From contig CAINUX010000239.1 in the NCBI GenBank assembly GCA_903853895.1, positions 1-34,733 of the forward strand: a stretch of DNA of 34,733 nt. Reading direction: 5' to 3'. The notes under the pieces were generated by a model. The model did no database searches, was not told where the DNA came from, and saw only the letters and a list, made by a program, of their open reading frames with translations. This document shows positions 15,591 to 23,648 of this stretch, in pieces; the stretch's first letter is position 1; every line of letters starts with the position of its first letter. The translations under genes were made by a program, and so were the position numbers. This stretch comes from an uncultured beta proteobacterium. Its GTDB lineage: Bacteria; Pseudomonadota; Gammaproteobacteria; Burkholderiales; Burkholderiaceae_C.

Positions 15591-17677
15591 TATTTCTTGG
15601 GCTGGGCGACTGGGGCTGCGGGCAGGATGGCGGCTTCGTTGACCGGCACTGCACTGCTGTTGGCCGGCTGGACGCTTTGCTGCGAGGCACGCATCAATTC
15701 GTAGCGGTCCAGCGACAGACTGTCGGTGGCTGCCGCATCGCGCACCACCACCGGGCGCAGGAAGACCATCAAATTGGTCTTCTTGCGGCTGCGGGTTTCC
15801 GACTTGAACAAGTTTCCAAACAGGGGCATGTCGCCCAGGCCGGGAACCTTCTCCTGGTTGCCCGAGTATTCGTCTTGCAGCAGGCCACCCAGCACCACGA
15901 TGGAGCCGTCGGCCACCAGCACGTTGGACTCAATCGAGCGCTTGTTCGTGGTCGGGCCGTTGGCCGAATTGAGGGTGCTGGCCTGGATGGTGGACACCTC
16001 CTGGTAGATGGTCAGCTTGACGGTGCCGTTCTCGCTGATTTGCGGCTTCACCTTGAGCGTGATACCGACGTCCTTGCGCTCGATGGTCTGGAACGGGTTG
16101 ACCGAGCCCGATGCACCACCGGCGCCGGTGTTGGTGAACTGGCCAGTCACAAACGGTACGTTCTGGGCGATGATGATCTTGGCTTCTTCGTTGTCCAGCG
16201 TCAGAAGGTTTGGTGTGGACAGGATGTTGCCGTCGCCATTGGATTGCAGGTAGCGTGCCAAAAAGCCCAGCACATAGACGCCATTCACTTTGTTGGCTAC
16301 CGCCAGGTTGCCGCCGGTGGCCAGGGTTGGTGTGCCGGTTGCGCCGGTCAACGCGAGGTTGACTATATTGGTGCCGCCTATTTTGAAGTTGGTGCCCAGA
16401 ATGCCGACGCTGGAATCGCCATTGGAGCCCAGCGGGCCCTGCCACTGGATGCCAAATTCGGCCGCCTTGTCGGCGTTGACCTCGGCGATCAGGCTTTCCA
16501 CATAGACCTGGGCCCGGCGTGCATCGAGCTTGTCGATGACGGCGCGCAACTGGCGGTACTGTGGCTCCGGCGCGGTGATGATCAGCGAGTTGGTGGCAGC
16601 ATCGGCCTGGATCTGTCCGCCGGTGGAGGACTGGCTGGTGGCGGTGGTGGAGGCCGCGGGCGCGCCGCCGGTGGTTGCCGTGGTCGTTGTGCTGGACGTG
16701 CTGGAGTTGCGGGCCTCGCCCGACAGGGCCGCGCGCAAGGTGGCGGCGAGTTTGACGGCTTCTGCGTTCTTCAGGTAGACCACATAGATATTGCCGGAGG
16801 CGCTTTGCGTGCCGGGCTGGTCGAGCTTGTCGATCAGTGACTTGGCCAATGCCACACGGGCGGGGTTGGCGGCACGCAGGATCAGGGTGTTAGAGCGGGG
16901 CTCAGCTACCAGCGTGGTCTTGAACGAGCCGTCGGCCTGGCCACCCACCGCACCCGATACCCCCCCGCCGGACTCCAGCAGGCGCAGCACCAAAGGCGCC
17001 AGGTCGGACGCAATGGCGTGTTTGAGTGCAATGACTTCGACATCCGTGGCGTTGGACACATCCAACGCCGCAATGATTTGGGCGATGCGCCGCAGGTTAT
17101 CGCCGTAGTCGGTGATCACCAGGGAGTTGTTGCCCGGGTTGACGTTGATGGTGTTGTTGGGGCTGATCAGCGGGCGCAGGATGGGCAGCAGGTTGTTGGC
17201 GTTCTCAAAATTGAGTTTGAAGATCTGGGTGGCGATCTGGCTGCCTGTCACCTGGACGGTGTCGAACACGGCACCACCCTGCAGTTTGGCATCGGCCTCG
17301 GGAACGATCTTGTCAAGACCAGCGGCGTCCACCACGGTGAAGCCCTGCAGGCGCAGCATGGCCAAAAATTGGGCATAAGCCACGGCCGGGGTCACGGGTT
17401 TGTCGGTGGTCAGCGTGATGGTGCCCTTGACGCGGGGGTCGACCACCACGTTGCGTCCGGTCAGCGTGGCCATGGTGCGGGCCACGGCGTCGATCTCGGC
17501 ATTGGTGAAGTTCAGCGTGATCGGGTCACCGCGCTTGGCCGGAGTGCCCTGGGCCGCTGTAGGCGCTGTTTGGGCCGAAACGTCCAAGGACAATAGGCCG
17601 CTAGCCCACGTCAATAGGGCGTAAGTAGCTATAGAAGTAATAGCGTTTTGGCGGCGTTTGAAAATGACTGTGTTCAT
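15590..17677 (-). CDS. gspD: Type II secretion secretin GspD
   Basis: This is a 695-residue outer-membrane secretin through which folded substrates leave. A signal peptide (about residues 1-36, ending VSAQ) precedes N0 (ITLNFTNAEIDAVARTMA), N1 and N2 domains, N3 with a Ser/Thr/Ala-rich insert near residues 325-355, and the secretin core (VPFVTGQFTNTG, IERKDVGITLKVKPQIS, GLLQDEYSGNQEKVPGLGD, TNLMVFLRPVVVRD). ATG 17677 was preferred to a 20-residue longer reading because it gives a compact signal sequence. It lies 16 bp after gspN and overlaps gspE by one base. The signal peptide contains one copy of the 46-bp repeat (residues 12-27). No pilotin gene is visible nearby. Confidence 0.96.
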   Translation of the reverse strand: MNTVIFKRRQNAITSIATYALLTWASGLLSLDVSAQTAPTAAQGTPAKRGDPITLNFTNAEIDAVARTMATLTGRNVVVDPRVKGTITLTTDKPVTPAVAYAQFLAMLRLQGFTVVDAAGLDKIVPEADAKLQGGAVFDTVQVTGSQIATQIFKLNFENANNLLPILRPLISPNNTINVNPGNNSLVITDYGDNLRRIAQIIAALDVSNATDVEVIALKHAIASDLAPLVLRLLESGGGVSGAVGGQADGSFKTTLVAEPRSNTLILRAANPARVALAKSLIDKLDQPGTQSASGNIYVVYLKNAEAVKLAATLRAALSGEARNSSTSSTTTTATTGGAPAASTTATSQSSTGGQIQADAATNSLIITAPEPQYRQLRAVIDKLDARRAQVYVESLIAEVNADKAAEFGIQWQGPLGSNGDSSVGILGTNFKIGGTNIVNLALTGATGTPTLATGGNLAVANKVNGVYVLGFLARYLQSNGDGNILSTPNLLTLDNEEAKIIIAQNVPFVTGQFTNTGAGGASGSVNPFQTIERKDVGITLKVKPQISENGTVKLTIYQEVSTIQASTLNSANGPTTNKRSIESNVLVADGSIVVLGGLLQDEYSGNQEKVPGLGDMPLFGNLFKSETRSRKKTNLMVFLRPVVVRDAAATDSLSLDRYELMRASQQSVQPANSSAVPVNEAAILPAAPVAQPKK
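17599..17644 (+). repeat. 46-bp interspersed element, copy B, inside the gspD signal peptide
   Basis: The element begins CGCTAGCCCACG and ends GCTATAGAAGTAATAGC, folding as GCTAT-N7-ATAGC. On the gspD strand it encodes residues 12-27, AITSIATYALLTWASG. It is read in the same orientation and frame as the gspF copy (AIILIAICGRFAWAS), so both peptides share the pattern AI--IA and end in WAS. Confidence 0.75.
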
Positions 17678-17693
17678 GTGCTGCGGTCTCACT

Positions 17694-18491
17694 TTAGCCC
17701 ACGGTGATGATGGAGCGTGCGCCATCGCGCCGCCCAAGAATGTTCAGAAGGTTGGACAGGGCTTCCACCCTCTCCGGCGCGGCGCTGGCTACACCATTGA
17801 AGCGCAGGCGTTGGCCTACCCATTGGCCCTTGCCCGTGAGTTCCAGGCTGCCTTCCAGTGTTGCCAGGTCCAGGCTGGGGGATGGCCCGCCTTGCAACGT
17901 GAACCGGTAGCTGCCCATGGGCGACAACGTCGACAGGCGCGAGGACACTTGCAAGGCATCGAGCTGCACGCGCCCTGACAGGGCCATGCGACCGGGTGCC
18001 CACTCCAGACCCAGGCTCTGCGTTGTTGCGATCAGTTGCCCCTGCGCTTGTACGGTGTTCCACGGCGTGCCCAAGCCGGCCAGCAAGCTGGCAGGCCATT
18101 GGGATGTGCCGTCTTCCAGCGACAGGCGAAAACTATTCCAGGCGAAGGCGCTCAAGCGGAGCTGGATGGGCTGTGCCGTACAGCAGTCGGCCACGATTTG
18201 GACGGCGAGGCCTGTCCACAGGGGACGAATGTGCCAGTTGAGTTGACCGGGCAGGGCCACAGAATCGGCACTGCCTTGCCCGCCGGAGAGCACCAACTGG
18301 GCCGAGCCCTGCCAGACACTGCCGCGCGCGCCGGTCAGCTGAATCTGTTGGCCGCTGGCCTGATGAACCGCAGCGGCCAGCCAGCGCGCGGGCGCAACCG
18401 CGACCGTGGTGCCGACCAGCCCTAGCAACGCACCCGCTATGGCCCAGCGCCAGGGTGGACGTTGCGTCGGATTCACGGGTTGGCGCGACAT
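17694..18491 (-). CDS. gspN: Type II secretion system protein N (GspN)
   Basis: This is a 265-residue bitopic inner-membrane protein with one N-terminal helix (WAIAGALLGLVGTTVAVAPARWLA, about residues 16-38) and a beta-rich periplasmic domain. Segments such as GARGSVWQGSAQLVL and LPGQLNWHIRP are typical of GspN. GspN is an accessory T2SS component, present only in some systems, whose role is not well defined. It lies between gspM and gspD in an uninterrupted minus-strand operon, 12 bp after gspM. Confidence 0.88.
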   Translation of the reverse strand: MSRQPVNPTQRPPWRWAIAGALLGLVGTTVAVAPARWLAAAVHQASGQQIQLTGARGSVWQGSAQLVLSGGQGSADSVALPGQLNWHIRPLWTGLAVQIVADCCTAQPIQLRLSAFAWNSFRLSLEDGTSQWPASLLAGLGTPWNTVQAQGQLIATTQSLGLEWAPGRMALSGRVQLDALQVSSRLSTLSPMGSYRFTLQGGPSPSLDLATLEGSLELTGKGQWVGQRLRFNGVASAAPERVEALSNLLNILGRRDGARSIITVG

Positions 18492-18503
18492 GGTTTGGCT
18501 TGG

Positions 18504-18986
18504 TTATGGCCGCTGTGGCAGTGTCATCACCAGCGTGCCGGACCATGTGACTCCTGCAGGCGTTGCAATGCGGGTGATGCGTGCTTCCAGCGGGGTCGAT
18601 CGCGCATTCACGCGCGCCTGGGCCAGCCACTGGGCGAGTGCGTCGGCACGGGCGGCTTGCAGGGTGACGTTGGCTCGTTCGGCAACGACGCTTATTTGGG
18701 CCGTGCTGCCCAATGTCTGCTTGGTCGCCAGGTTGAGGGCGCGCACGGCATCGTCATACGCCAGCGGGGCCTGCTTTTGTAAGACCTTGGCCTGCGCCTG
18801 CAACGACTGCATGTGCTGCAACTGGGTGTCCAGTGCCAGACCCTGCGCAGTGGCGGTGCGCAAGGTGAGCAGCGACGGCGCCAATACCAGTTGCCATAGC
18901 AGGGCCAGTGCGATCACCGCAAGGGCACCGCCGAGCAGAGACTTCTCCCGTGGAGCCAGCTGGTTCCAGCGTGCGGGCAGGTTCAT
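18504..18986 (-). CDS. gspM: Type II secretion system protein M (GspM)
   Basis: This is a 160-residue bitopic protein with a short cytoplasmic start (MNLPARWNQLAPREKSLL), one membrane helix (about 18-38), a coiled-coil stretch (LALDTQLQHMQSLQAQAKVL) and a small ferredoxin-like periplasmic domain. GspM pairs with GspL to anchor GspE at the membrane. Its ATG overlaps the gspL stop by 4 bp (ATGA), the usual coupling for this pair. Confidence 0.92.
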   Translation of the reverse strand: MNLPARWNQLAPREKSLLGGALAVIALALLWQLVLAPSLLTLRTATAQGLALDTQLQHMQSLQAQAKVLQKQAPLAYDDAVRALNLATKQTLGSTAQISVVAERANVTLQAARADALAQWLAQARVNARSTPLEARITRIATPAGVTWSGTLVMTLPQRP

Positions 18987-20230
18987 GGGCGGCGCTCCTG
19001 TTTGAGGATCAGACGGTCGCCATCCAGAACGGCGGAGTAACCGTTGGCCTGCAGTTTGGCCGTTGCAGCCAGGACCGCGTCTTCTGACGGTGTGATGACC
19101 TTGAGTCGCAATTCTCCCGCTACAAATTCAATAGCTGTCGGTATAGATATTTCGGGGGCCAGCGCCTGAAATAGCCCCAACATGGTTTCCAGGTCACCGC
19201 TGGCGGCGGCGCCACTCTGGCGCTGCAGATCGGCCAGCGATCGGGTCATTTGCAAGGGCGCATCCACCACCACGCGCACATCGGGAAAGGTGGTCGTCAG
19301 GATATTTCGTATGGCAGCACGCTTGGCGGCGAGTGCAGATTGTTCTTTCCAGGCCCAGGCCTGCAGACCGACCAGGTTGATGGCCACCAGTGCCAGCACG
19401 GCCCAGCGGGCCGGCCGCCAGTGTGGCGCCTGTAACAGGTCGGTGCCCCATGTGGCCAGCTGCTTGCGCGTGCGCGTGCCGCGTGTGCGCAGCAGGTCGA
19501 ATTGCGCGAGGTCCCAGGCCGACTGGGCAGCCGCGACCGCGCGCTGAGGCGCGGTTTGCAAACTGACGCGCGCCCTGAAGTGCTGTTCTGCAAGTTCCGC
19601 TACAGCGGGTTCAGCGATGACCTGCTGTGGTGAATCGCCGCTGTGGGCTTGGGTCAGCAGCGCGACGCTGGCGGGGGTCAGTGGCAGCACCGTCAACCCC
19701 AAGTGACTGCAGCAAACCAGTTGTGCGTGGTCGGGGGTGCCCACAACGAGCAACACAGGGGTAGCTTCTGCGTTTGCAGTGAGTGGTGCCATTTCCGGGA
19801 CTATGCGTGCAACCGTCCGACCAGCGTGTTCCAGTGCAGTCAACCAGGCAGACAGCCAGGTCCGGTCGCAGGCGGCGACCCAGGTCGGTGCGCCCGTTTG
19901 CGCGCCAGGTTCAATCGCGAAGTGGACCTGGGCGGGCTCGTCCAGGATGCGCTCTTCCAGCAGGCCGTCGAGCACCGAACGCAGGCGTTGCGCGTTTCCC
20001 TCCTGGAAGAAATTCCGATCCAGCGTGCCTTTTGGCAAATCCAGCCGGTGCCAGGACAACTGACCCACGGGAACCAGGACCACGACTTCTGCATCGGGTG
20101 TTGCGGGCAGCAGACTGAGCGGCGCGTCGAGATGGCGTTTGACCGTGCGGTCGTCTTCCGCCCAGACCACGCTACAGGGCGTGGTGGGAGTGGGCATGGA
20201 CGGCGGGAGGGTGACGATCAGAGTGGACAT
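18983..20230 (-). CDS. gspL: Type II secretion system protein L (GspL)
   Basis: This is a 415-residue protein with an actin-like cytoplasmic domain (MSTLIVTLPPS; VVVLVPVGQLSWHRLDLPKG near residues 50-70), one membrane helix near 295-315 (RWAVLALVAINLVGLQAWAW) and a periplasmic ferredoxin-like domain. GspL recruits the GspE ATPase to the inner-membrane platform. ATG 20230 lies 19 bp after gspK and was preferred to a reading extended by 21 residues that overlaps gspK. Residues about 356-371 (LAPEISIPTAIEFVAG) are encoded by the 46-bp repeat in inverted orientation relative to the gspF and gspD copies. Confidence 0.93.
   Translation of the reverse strand: MSTLIVTLPPSMPTPTTPCSVVWAEDDRTVKRHLDAPLSLLPATPDAEVVVLVPVGQLSWHRLDLPKGTLDRNFFQEGNAQRLRSVLDGLLEERILDEPAQVHFAIEPGAQTGAPTWVAACDRTWLSAWLTALEHAGRTVARIVPEMAPLTANAEATPVLLVVGTPDHAQLVCCSHLGLTVLPLTPASVALLTQAHSGDSPQQVIAEPAVAELAEQHFRARVSLQTAPQRAVAAAQSAWDLAQFDLLRTRGTRTRKQLATWGTDLLQAPHWRPARWAVLALVAINLVGLQAWAWKEQSALAAKRAAIRNILTTTFPDVRVVVDAPLQMTRSLADLQRQSGAAASGDLETMLGLFQALAPEISIPTAIEFVAGELRLKVITPSEDAVLAATAKLQANGYSAVLDGDRLILKQERRP
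19119..19164 (-). repeat. 46-bp interspersed element, copy C (inverted), inside gspL
   Basis: Read on the minus strand it begins CGCTGGCCCCCG and ends AGCTATTGAATTTGTAGC, aligning without gaps to the gspF and gspD copies. AGCTAT and the final TAGC are identical, and GCTA/TAGC can still pair. Relative to its host gene it is inverted compared with the other coding copies and encodes a different peptide within the periplasmic domain. Confidence 0.65.
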
Positions 20231-20249
20231 GCAGGTCTTTTGAGCAGGG

Positions 20250-21212
20250 TCATTGTAGGGGGGCATCTGCTTGCCCCGGCGTCCCTCTGTCACGCCACAA
20301 GACCTTCACTACGAGGCCTTCGCGCTGTACGACGGAGCGCTCCTCCACGATGGTGTGCTCCAGGCGCAATCGTCCATGGACCTCAAAAAATCGGGAGCTT
20401 ACGCTGTGCTGGTTTTCATTCAAGTCTCCCGCCGCTTCAGGAGCCAACTTGCCGGCATCGCCCAACGTGCGGAAGTGCGTGGATTGGCGGTTGCTGACCA
20501 GACGCTCGGCTTGTGCCATGTCCAGCACGGGAATGCAGGCATTCAGGACAGGTGCGCTGGCGGTGTTGAGGTTGACGGGCGTGCGAACCGGCAACAGTGT
20601 GATAAACGGGCGCAGGATGGCCAGGCTGCGCTTTGAGAGGCCGAGCCATTCCAATTGGCCGACCCGTTGGGGCATCAACGGGGCTGAACGGGTAGCGGTG
20701 TTGTCAGGGCCAGCATCCAACGCCAGCCTGAGGTTCTCTGTGAGCGCCGTCAGCTCCGCACGCGGCAGGCCCAGCTGCACAAACAACTTGGCAAATGCGC
20801 GCACCGATGGTTCGGAGGCCTTGCCGTTTTCCACCAGGTTGAACACGTTCATGCGCCCTTGTAAGTCGCTGATGGCGCCGGACAGGAAGACCTGCGATGC
20901 GGTGTCCATGGTGTCAGCCGAGTTGTTTTTATCAGCCGCCAGAAAGGTAGAGAGGCGCGCCTCTTCCAGCGGCACGGCCCAGGGTTCGCCCAGGTGGTCG
21001 GCGCCGCCCGAGCGGGCGTCTTCCCGCAGGATCAGGCGTGCCCAGTCCAGCGCACCGGTCAGCACCCACAGCGACTGCGTGCGCGAACGCTCGGCGGCCT
21101 CAACCTCTACGCTGCGCCACTGTTGCCACAACGCAGCGGCGGCCATGCTGGCCACCAGTGCAACGGTCAGCATGGCAGTCAGCAGCGCCGCGCCGGTTTG
21201 CCGGGTCTTCAA
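20250..21212 (-). CDS. gspK: Type II secretion minor pseudopilin GspK
   Basis: This is a 320-residue large minor pseudopilin that caps the pseudopilus tip. The prepilin leader MKTRQTG is followed by ALLTAMLTVALVASMAAAAL. The usual Glu at position +5 is absent, as is normal for GspK. The helical insert domain (RAFAKLFVQLGLPRAELTALTENL) and VNLNTASAPVLNACIP are characteristic. The start is TTG 21212, overlapping the gspJ stop by 3 bases. The gene ends 19 bp before gspL. Confidence 0.92.
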   Translation of the reverse strand: MKTRQTGAALLTAMLTVALVASMAAAALWQQWRSVEVEAAERSRTQSLWVLTGALDWARLILREDARSGGADHLGEPWAVPLEEARLSTFLAADKNNSADTMDTASQVFLSGAISDLQGRMNVFNLVENGKASEPSVRAFAKLFVQLGLPRAELTALTENLRLALDAGPDNTATRSAPLMPQRVGQLEWLGLSKRSLAILRPFITLLPVRTPVNLNTASAPVLNACIPVLDMAQAERLVSNRQSTHFRTLGDAGKLAPEAAGDLNENQHSVSSRFFEVHGRLRLEHTIVEERSVVQREGLVVKVLWRDRGTPGQADAPLQ

Positions 21213-21889
21213 GACTTGCCCCCGCCCAGCGTGGTGCGTACCCAGTCACGGGTGAGCGTTCCGCCGATAGATCCCTCAGCGGGAAGGGTCAGAACCAGGC
21301 GCACGCCTTCAGGCACGGGCAGATCCGGACCGGCCGGCTTGTCGCCAATGGGCGCAGCTGGCTGGCCATCGCTGGACAGCGGGTTGCTCCAGGCATCGGC
21401 GCGAAAGTAGAACACTTTCCACTGCTCCAGCGCAACGATACGGACCTCGTACTTCTTGTCGTCATCACCAGGATTTTGGGCCCATTGGGCTGCCTGGGCC
21501 CACGCGGTCTGTAGCGCCCCACGGCTCTGTAGCGGTGCCGACTGCCAGCGCAGCCACTGGCCGCTCCCGTCCATGTTGCGGCGTGCCCATGCCACGACCA
21601 GCAATCCGTCGCCCGAAGACGCTGTACTGCGTCGGGTGATGCGCAGCGCACGGCCATCCCAATCCAGCGCCTGGGTGTTGGGCAGCTGAACCATCGCGTC
21701 CAGGTCCGCGGCCCATTGCGACAGCCCGGCTTGCAGGGTCAGCACCTGGTCTGCGCGCTGCTGTAGTTGGTTTTGCGTCCGGGCCATGCCATCGATCCCA
21801 CGCCAGCTCAAGCCGGCCATCAGCGCCATGATGCCAATGGCGACCAAGAGCTCGATCAAGGTGAAACCGCGCGATCGTGTGGGGGCCAC
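21209..21889 (-). CDS. gspJ: Type II secretion minor pseudopilin GspJ
   Basis: This is a 226-residue prepilin with leader MAPTRSRG cleaved before FTLIELLVAIGIMALMAG, including Glu+5. The long helix runs into QNQLQQRADQVLTLQAGLSQWAADL. GspJ forms the tip complex with GspI and GspK. The start is GTG 21889, one base after the gspI stop. It overlaps gspK by 4 bp. Confidence 0.92.
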   Translation of the reverse strand: MAPTRSRGFTLIELLVAIGIMALMAGLSWRGIDGMARTQNQLQQRADQVLTLQAGLSQWAADLDAMVQLPNTQALDWDGRALRITRRSTASSGDGLLVVAWARRNMDGSGQWLRWQSAPLQSRGALQTAWAQAAQWAQNPGDDDKKYEVRIVALEQWKVFYFRADAWSNPLSSDGQPAAPIGDKPAGPDLPVPEGVRLVLTLPAEGSIGGTLTRDWVRTTLGGGKS

Positions 21890-21890
21890 G

Positions 21891-22268
21891 CTAATACCTT
21901 CCCACCACGGTCGACAAGGTCAGCAGCGGGTTGCTGCGCTCGGCCACCTGGGCTTCGACACGCAAGAAGTTCGGGTTGGGGGTGGGCCGCACCGACAAGG
22001 TCATGTCCAGATTGCGTCCCGCCTGTTCACAACTGGACGTGTTGTCACCAACGGGTGGCATTTGTTTGGCCAGGCGCACCGCCACCAGCGCATTTTCGGC
22101 ACACAGTTGCGCCAGCAGCAAATCTGACTGGCGCTCCGCGTTGCGGGTCAGTGCTGCCGTGGAACGCACACCCGCAGCCAGTGCAATGGCCACGATGCCC
22201 AGCGCGACCAAGACCTCCACCAGGGTGAAGCCCTTGGAGTGCCATCTCGGTTCAATGGGTCGGTTCAT
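21891..22268 (-). CDS. gspI: Type II secretion minor pseudopilin GspI
   Basis: This is a 125-residue prepilin with leader MNRPIEPRWHSKG cleaved before FTLVEVLVALGIVAIALAAG. The body (AENALVAVRLAKQMPPVGD, then EQAGRNLDMTLSV) matches the GspI layout. It nucleates the tip complex with GspJ and GspK. It overlaps gspH by 4 bp (ATGA). Confidence 0.92.
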   Translation of the reverse strand: MNRPIEPRWHSKGFTLVEVLVALGIVAIALAAGVRSTAALTRNAERQSDLLLAQLCAENALVAVRLAKQMPPVGDNTSSCEQAGRNLDMTLSVRPTPNPNFLRVEAQVAERSNPLLTLSTVVGRY

Positions 22269-22732
22269 GGTGCGCCAGAGCTTGCCTCGGCATCCGCCAG
22301 CACGGCAAAGGGCCGCACACCATCGGTGGCGATCGTGACGCTGCGTGGTGGCTGGGACAGAGTCAAGAGCCGTATGCGTTGCGGACCGATGATGGGCTCC
22401 GGACCCAGAACGAAAACTCCTGTCCCGGCAGCACGAACGTCGGTGCCAAGCCAGTTCGAAGGCATCGTGGAGTCGGTGAGTCCGTCAAAGCTGAAACCGG
22501 TTGCGGTGGCCCGCCAGCGGACCGGATTTGCAGTCATGCGTGACTGCGCGCGGGCGGACTCCAGAAGGGCTGCGAGTCGCTGCGCTTCGCGCTCCAGTTG
22601 GGACTGCGATGCGTCGCGCATGGCCAGCCCTACACCGGCTGTTGCGATGGCCATGATGGCAACGACAACCAGTAGCTCCAGCAGCGTGAAGCCCCTAGCT
22701 TTGCCCCTATTCCCAGCTTCCAATGTCTGCAT
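22265..22732 (-). CDS. gspH: Type II secretion minor pseudopilin GspH
   Basis: This is a 155-residue prepilin with leader MQTLEAGNRGKARG cleaved before FTLLELLVVVAIMAIATAG. The body includes SQLEREAQRLAALLESARAQS and VRWRATATGFSFDGL, typical of GspH, which joins the tip complex to the GspG fibre. ATG 22732 was chosen as the nearest start before the leader; it overlaps the end of gspG by 26 bp, longer than the other overlaps in this operon. Confidence 0.9.
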   Translation of the reverse strand: MQTLEAGNRGKARGFTLLELLVVVAIMAIATAGVGLAMRDASQSQLEREAQRLAALLESARAQSRMTANPVRWRATATGFSFDGLTDSTMPSNWLGTDVRAAGTGVFVLGPEPIIGPQRIRLLTLSQPPRSVTIATDGVRPFAVLADAEASSGAP

Positions 22733-23168
22733 TTTTGCCCTCACCACCGGCTTGACCATCGGCGCCGAAGGAGAGCACATCGACCTCACCCTTGACCCCG
22801 GGGTTGAGGTATTGGTAGGCACGCCCCCACGGGTCGTTGGGCAGCTTGTCGAGGTAGTGCTTCCAGTTGCCGGGAATCGGGCCTTCGGTGGGTTTGGTCA
22901 ACAGGGCAGGCAACCCCTGCGCGGCGGTCGGGTAGCGCTGGTTGTCCAGTTTGTACAGCTTGAGTGCCTGCATCAGGTTGTTCACGTCGGTCCTGGCAGC
23001 GGTGGCGCGTGCGTCTTCGGCCCGGTCGAGTACGTTGGGCACGATGAGCGCGGCCAGCACGCCAATGATCACCAGGACCACCATCAGTTCGATGAGGGTA
23101 AAGCCAGCGGACAGTTGGCGTCGCGCGCGATGCCGTGCGGTAGGGGTGTGGGTCGATCGAGAGTTCAT
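22707..23168 (-). CDS. gspG: Type II secretion major pseudopilin GspG
   Basis: This is a 153-residue major pseudopilin with an unusually long basic leader (MNSRSTHTPTARHRARRQ plus LSAG) cleaved before FTLIELMVVLVIIGVLAALIVP. The conserved C-terminal calcium-binding region is present (LDKLPNDPWGRAYQY, GEVDVLSFGADGQAGGEG). It forms the pseudopilus shaft. It is the first gene of the minus-strand gsp operon, with its ATG at 23168 only 24 bp from the divergent gspC start, so its promoter must lie inside gspC. Confidence 0.96.
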   Translation of the reverse strand: MNSRSTHTPTARHRARRQLSAGFTLIELMVVLVIIGVLAALIVPNVLDRAEDARATAARTDVNNLMQALKLYKLDNQRYPTAAQGLPALLTKPTEGPIPGNWKHYLDKLPNDPWGRAYQYLNPGVKGEVDVLSFGADGQAGGEGKNADIGSWE

Positions 23169-23192
23169 GGTCGGGTCAATCATAATCGCGCT

Positions 23193-23648
23193 ATGCAAAC
23201 AAACGCTTTCCACTTGTGGGGGACCCGGGCGGCAACTTTTGCACTGGCTGCGTTGGCGGCTCTGAGCGGTACCTATTGGGTCCTGAAGAGTACGGACAGC
23301 AACAGTGTATCGACTGCGCCTCCGGCAGCATCTGCCAGCTTTGCCTCACTGGATCCACTGGCCGTTGCGCGGGCGCTCGGCGCAGGCTCGGGGCCGGCAA
23401 CATCCGGCGTGCCGTCTGCATCCGCGGGGCAAACGGCGTACGTATTGGTTGGCGTGCTGGCCGACAGGCAGAACGGCGGGGCGGCTTTGATTGCCGTCGA
23501 TGGCAAGGCCGCAAAACCGTACCGTGTGGGTGCGACGGTCGATAGCAATCTGGTGCTGCAGTCGGTAGCGGGCCGGCGGGCGGTGCTCGCCGCTAGTCTG
23601 GATGGCCCGGCTCATTTGACGCTGGAAATGCCGCCGTTGAGCAAGTGA
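23193..23648 (+). CDS. gspC: Type II secretion system protein C (GspC), short form
   Basis: This is a 151-residue inner-membrane protein with one N-terminal helix (about residues 13-31; TFALAALAALSGTYWVL), a Ser/Ala linker and a homology-region (HR) domain (AYVLVGVLADRQNGGAALIAVDGKAAKPYRVG). The HR domain contacts the secretin N0 domain. There is no PDZ or coiled-coil domain after the HR region, so this is the minimal form. It is divergent from the rest of the operon. The stop overlaps the next gene's ATG (TGATG). Much of the longer frame to its left is only the antisense of gspG and gspH. Confidence 0.85.
   Translation: MQTNAFHLWGTRAATFALAALAALSGTYWVLKSTDSNSVSTAPPAASASFASLDPLAVARALGAGSGPATSGVPSASAGQTAYVLVGVLADRQNGGAALIAVDGKAAKPYRVGATVDSNLVLQSVAGRRAVLAASLDGPAHLTLEMPPLSK

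Noticed and set aside
14778..15704. Plus-strand frame opposite gspE
   Set aside because: It is antisense to the ATPase gene with intact Walker motifs and has no features of its own.
22239..23192. Long plus-strand frame leading into gspC
   Set aside because: It is antisense to gspG and gspH, which have clear prepilin signatures. Only the part from 23193 has a T2SS C-type protein.
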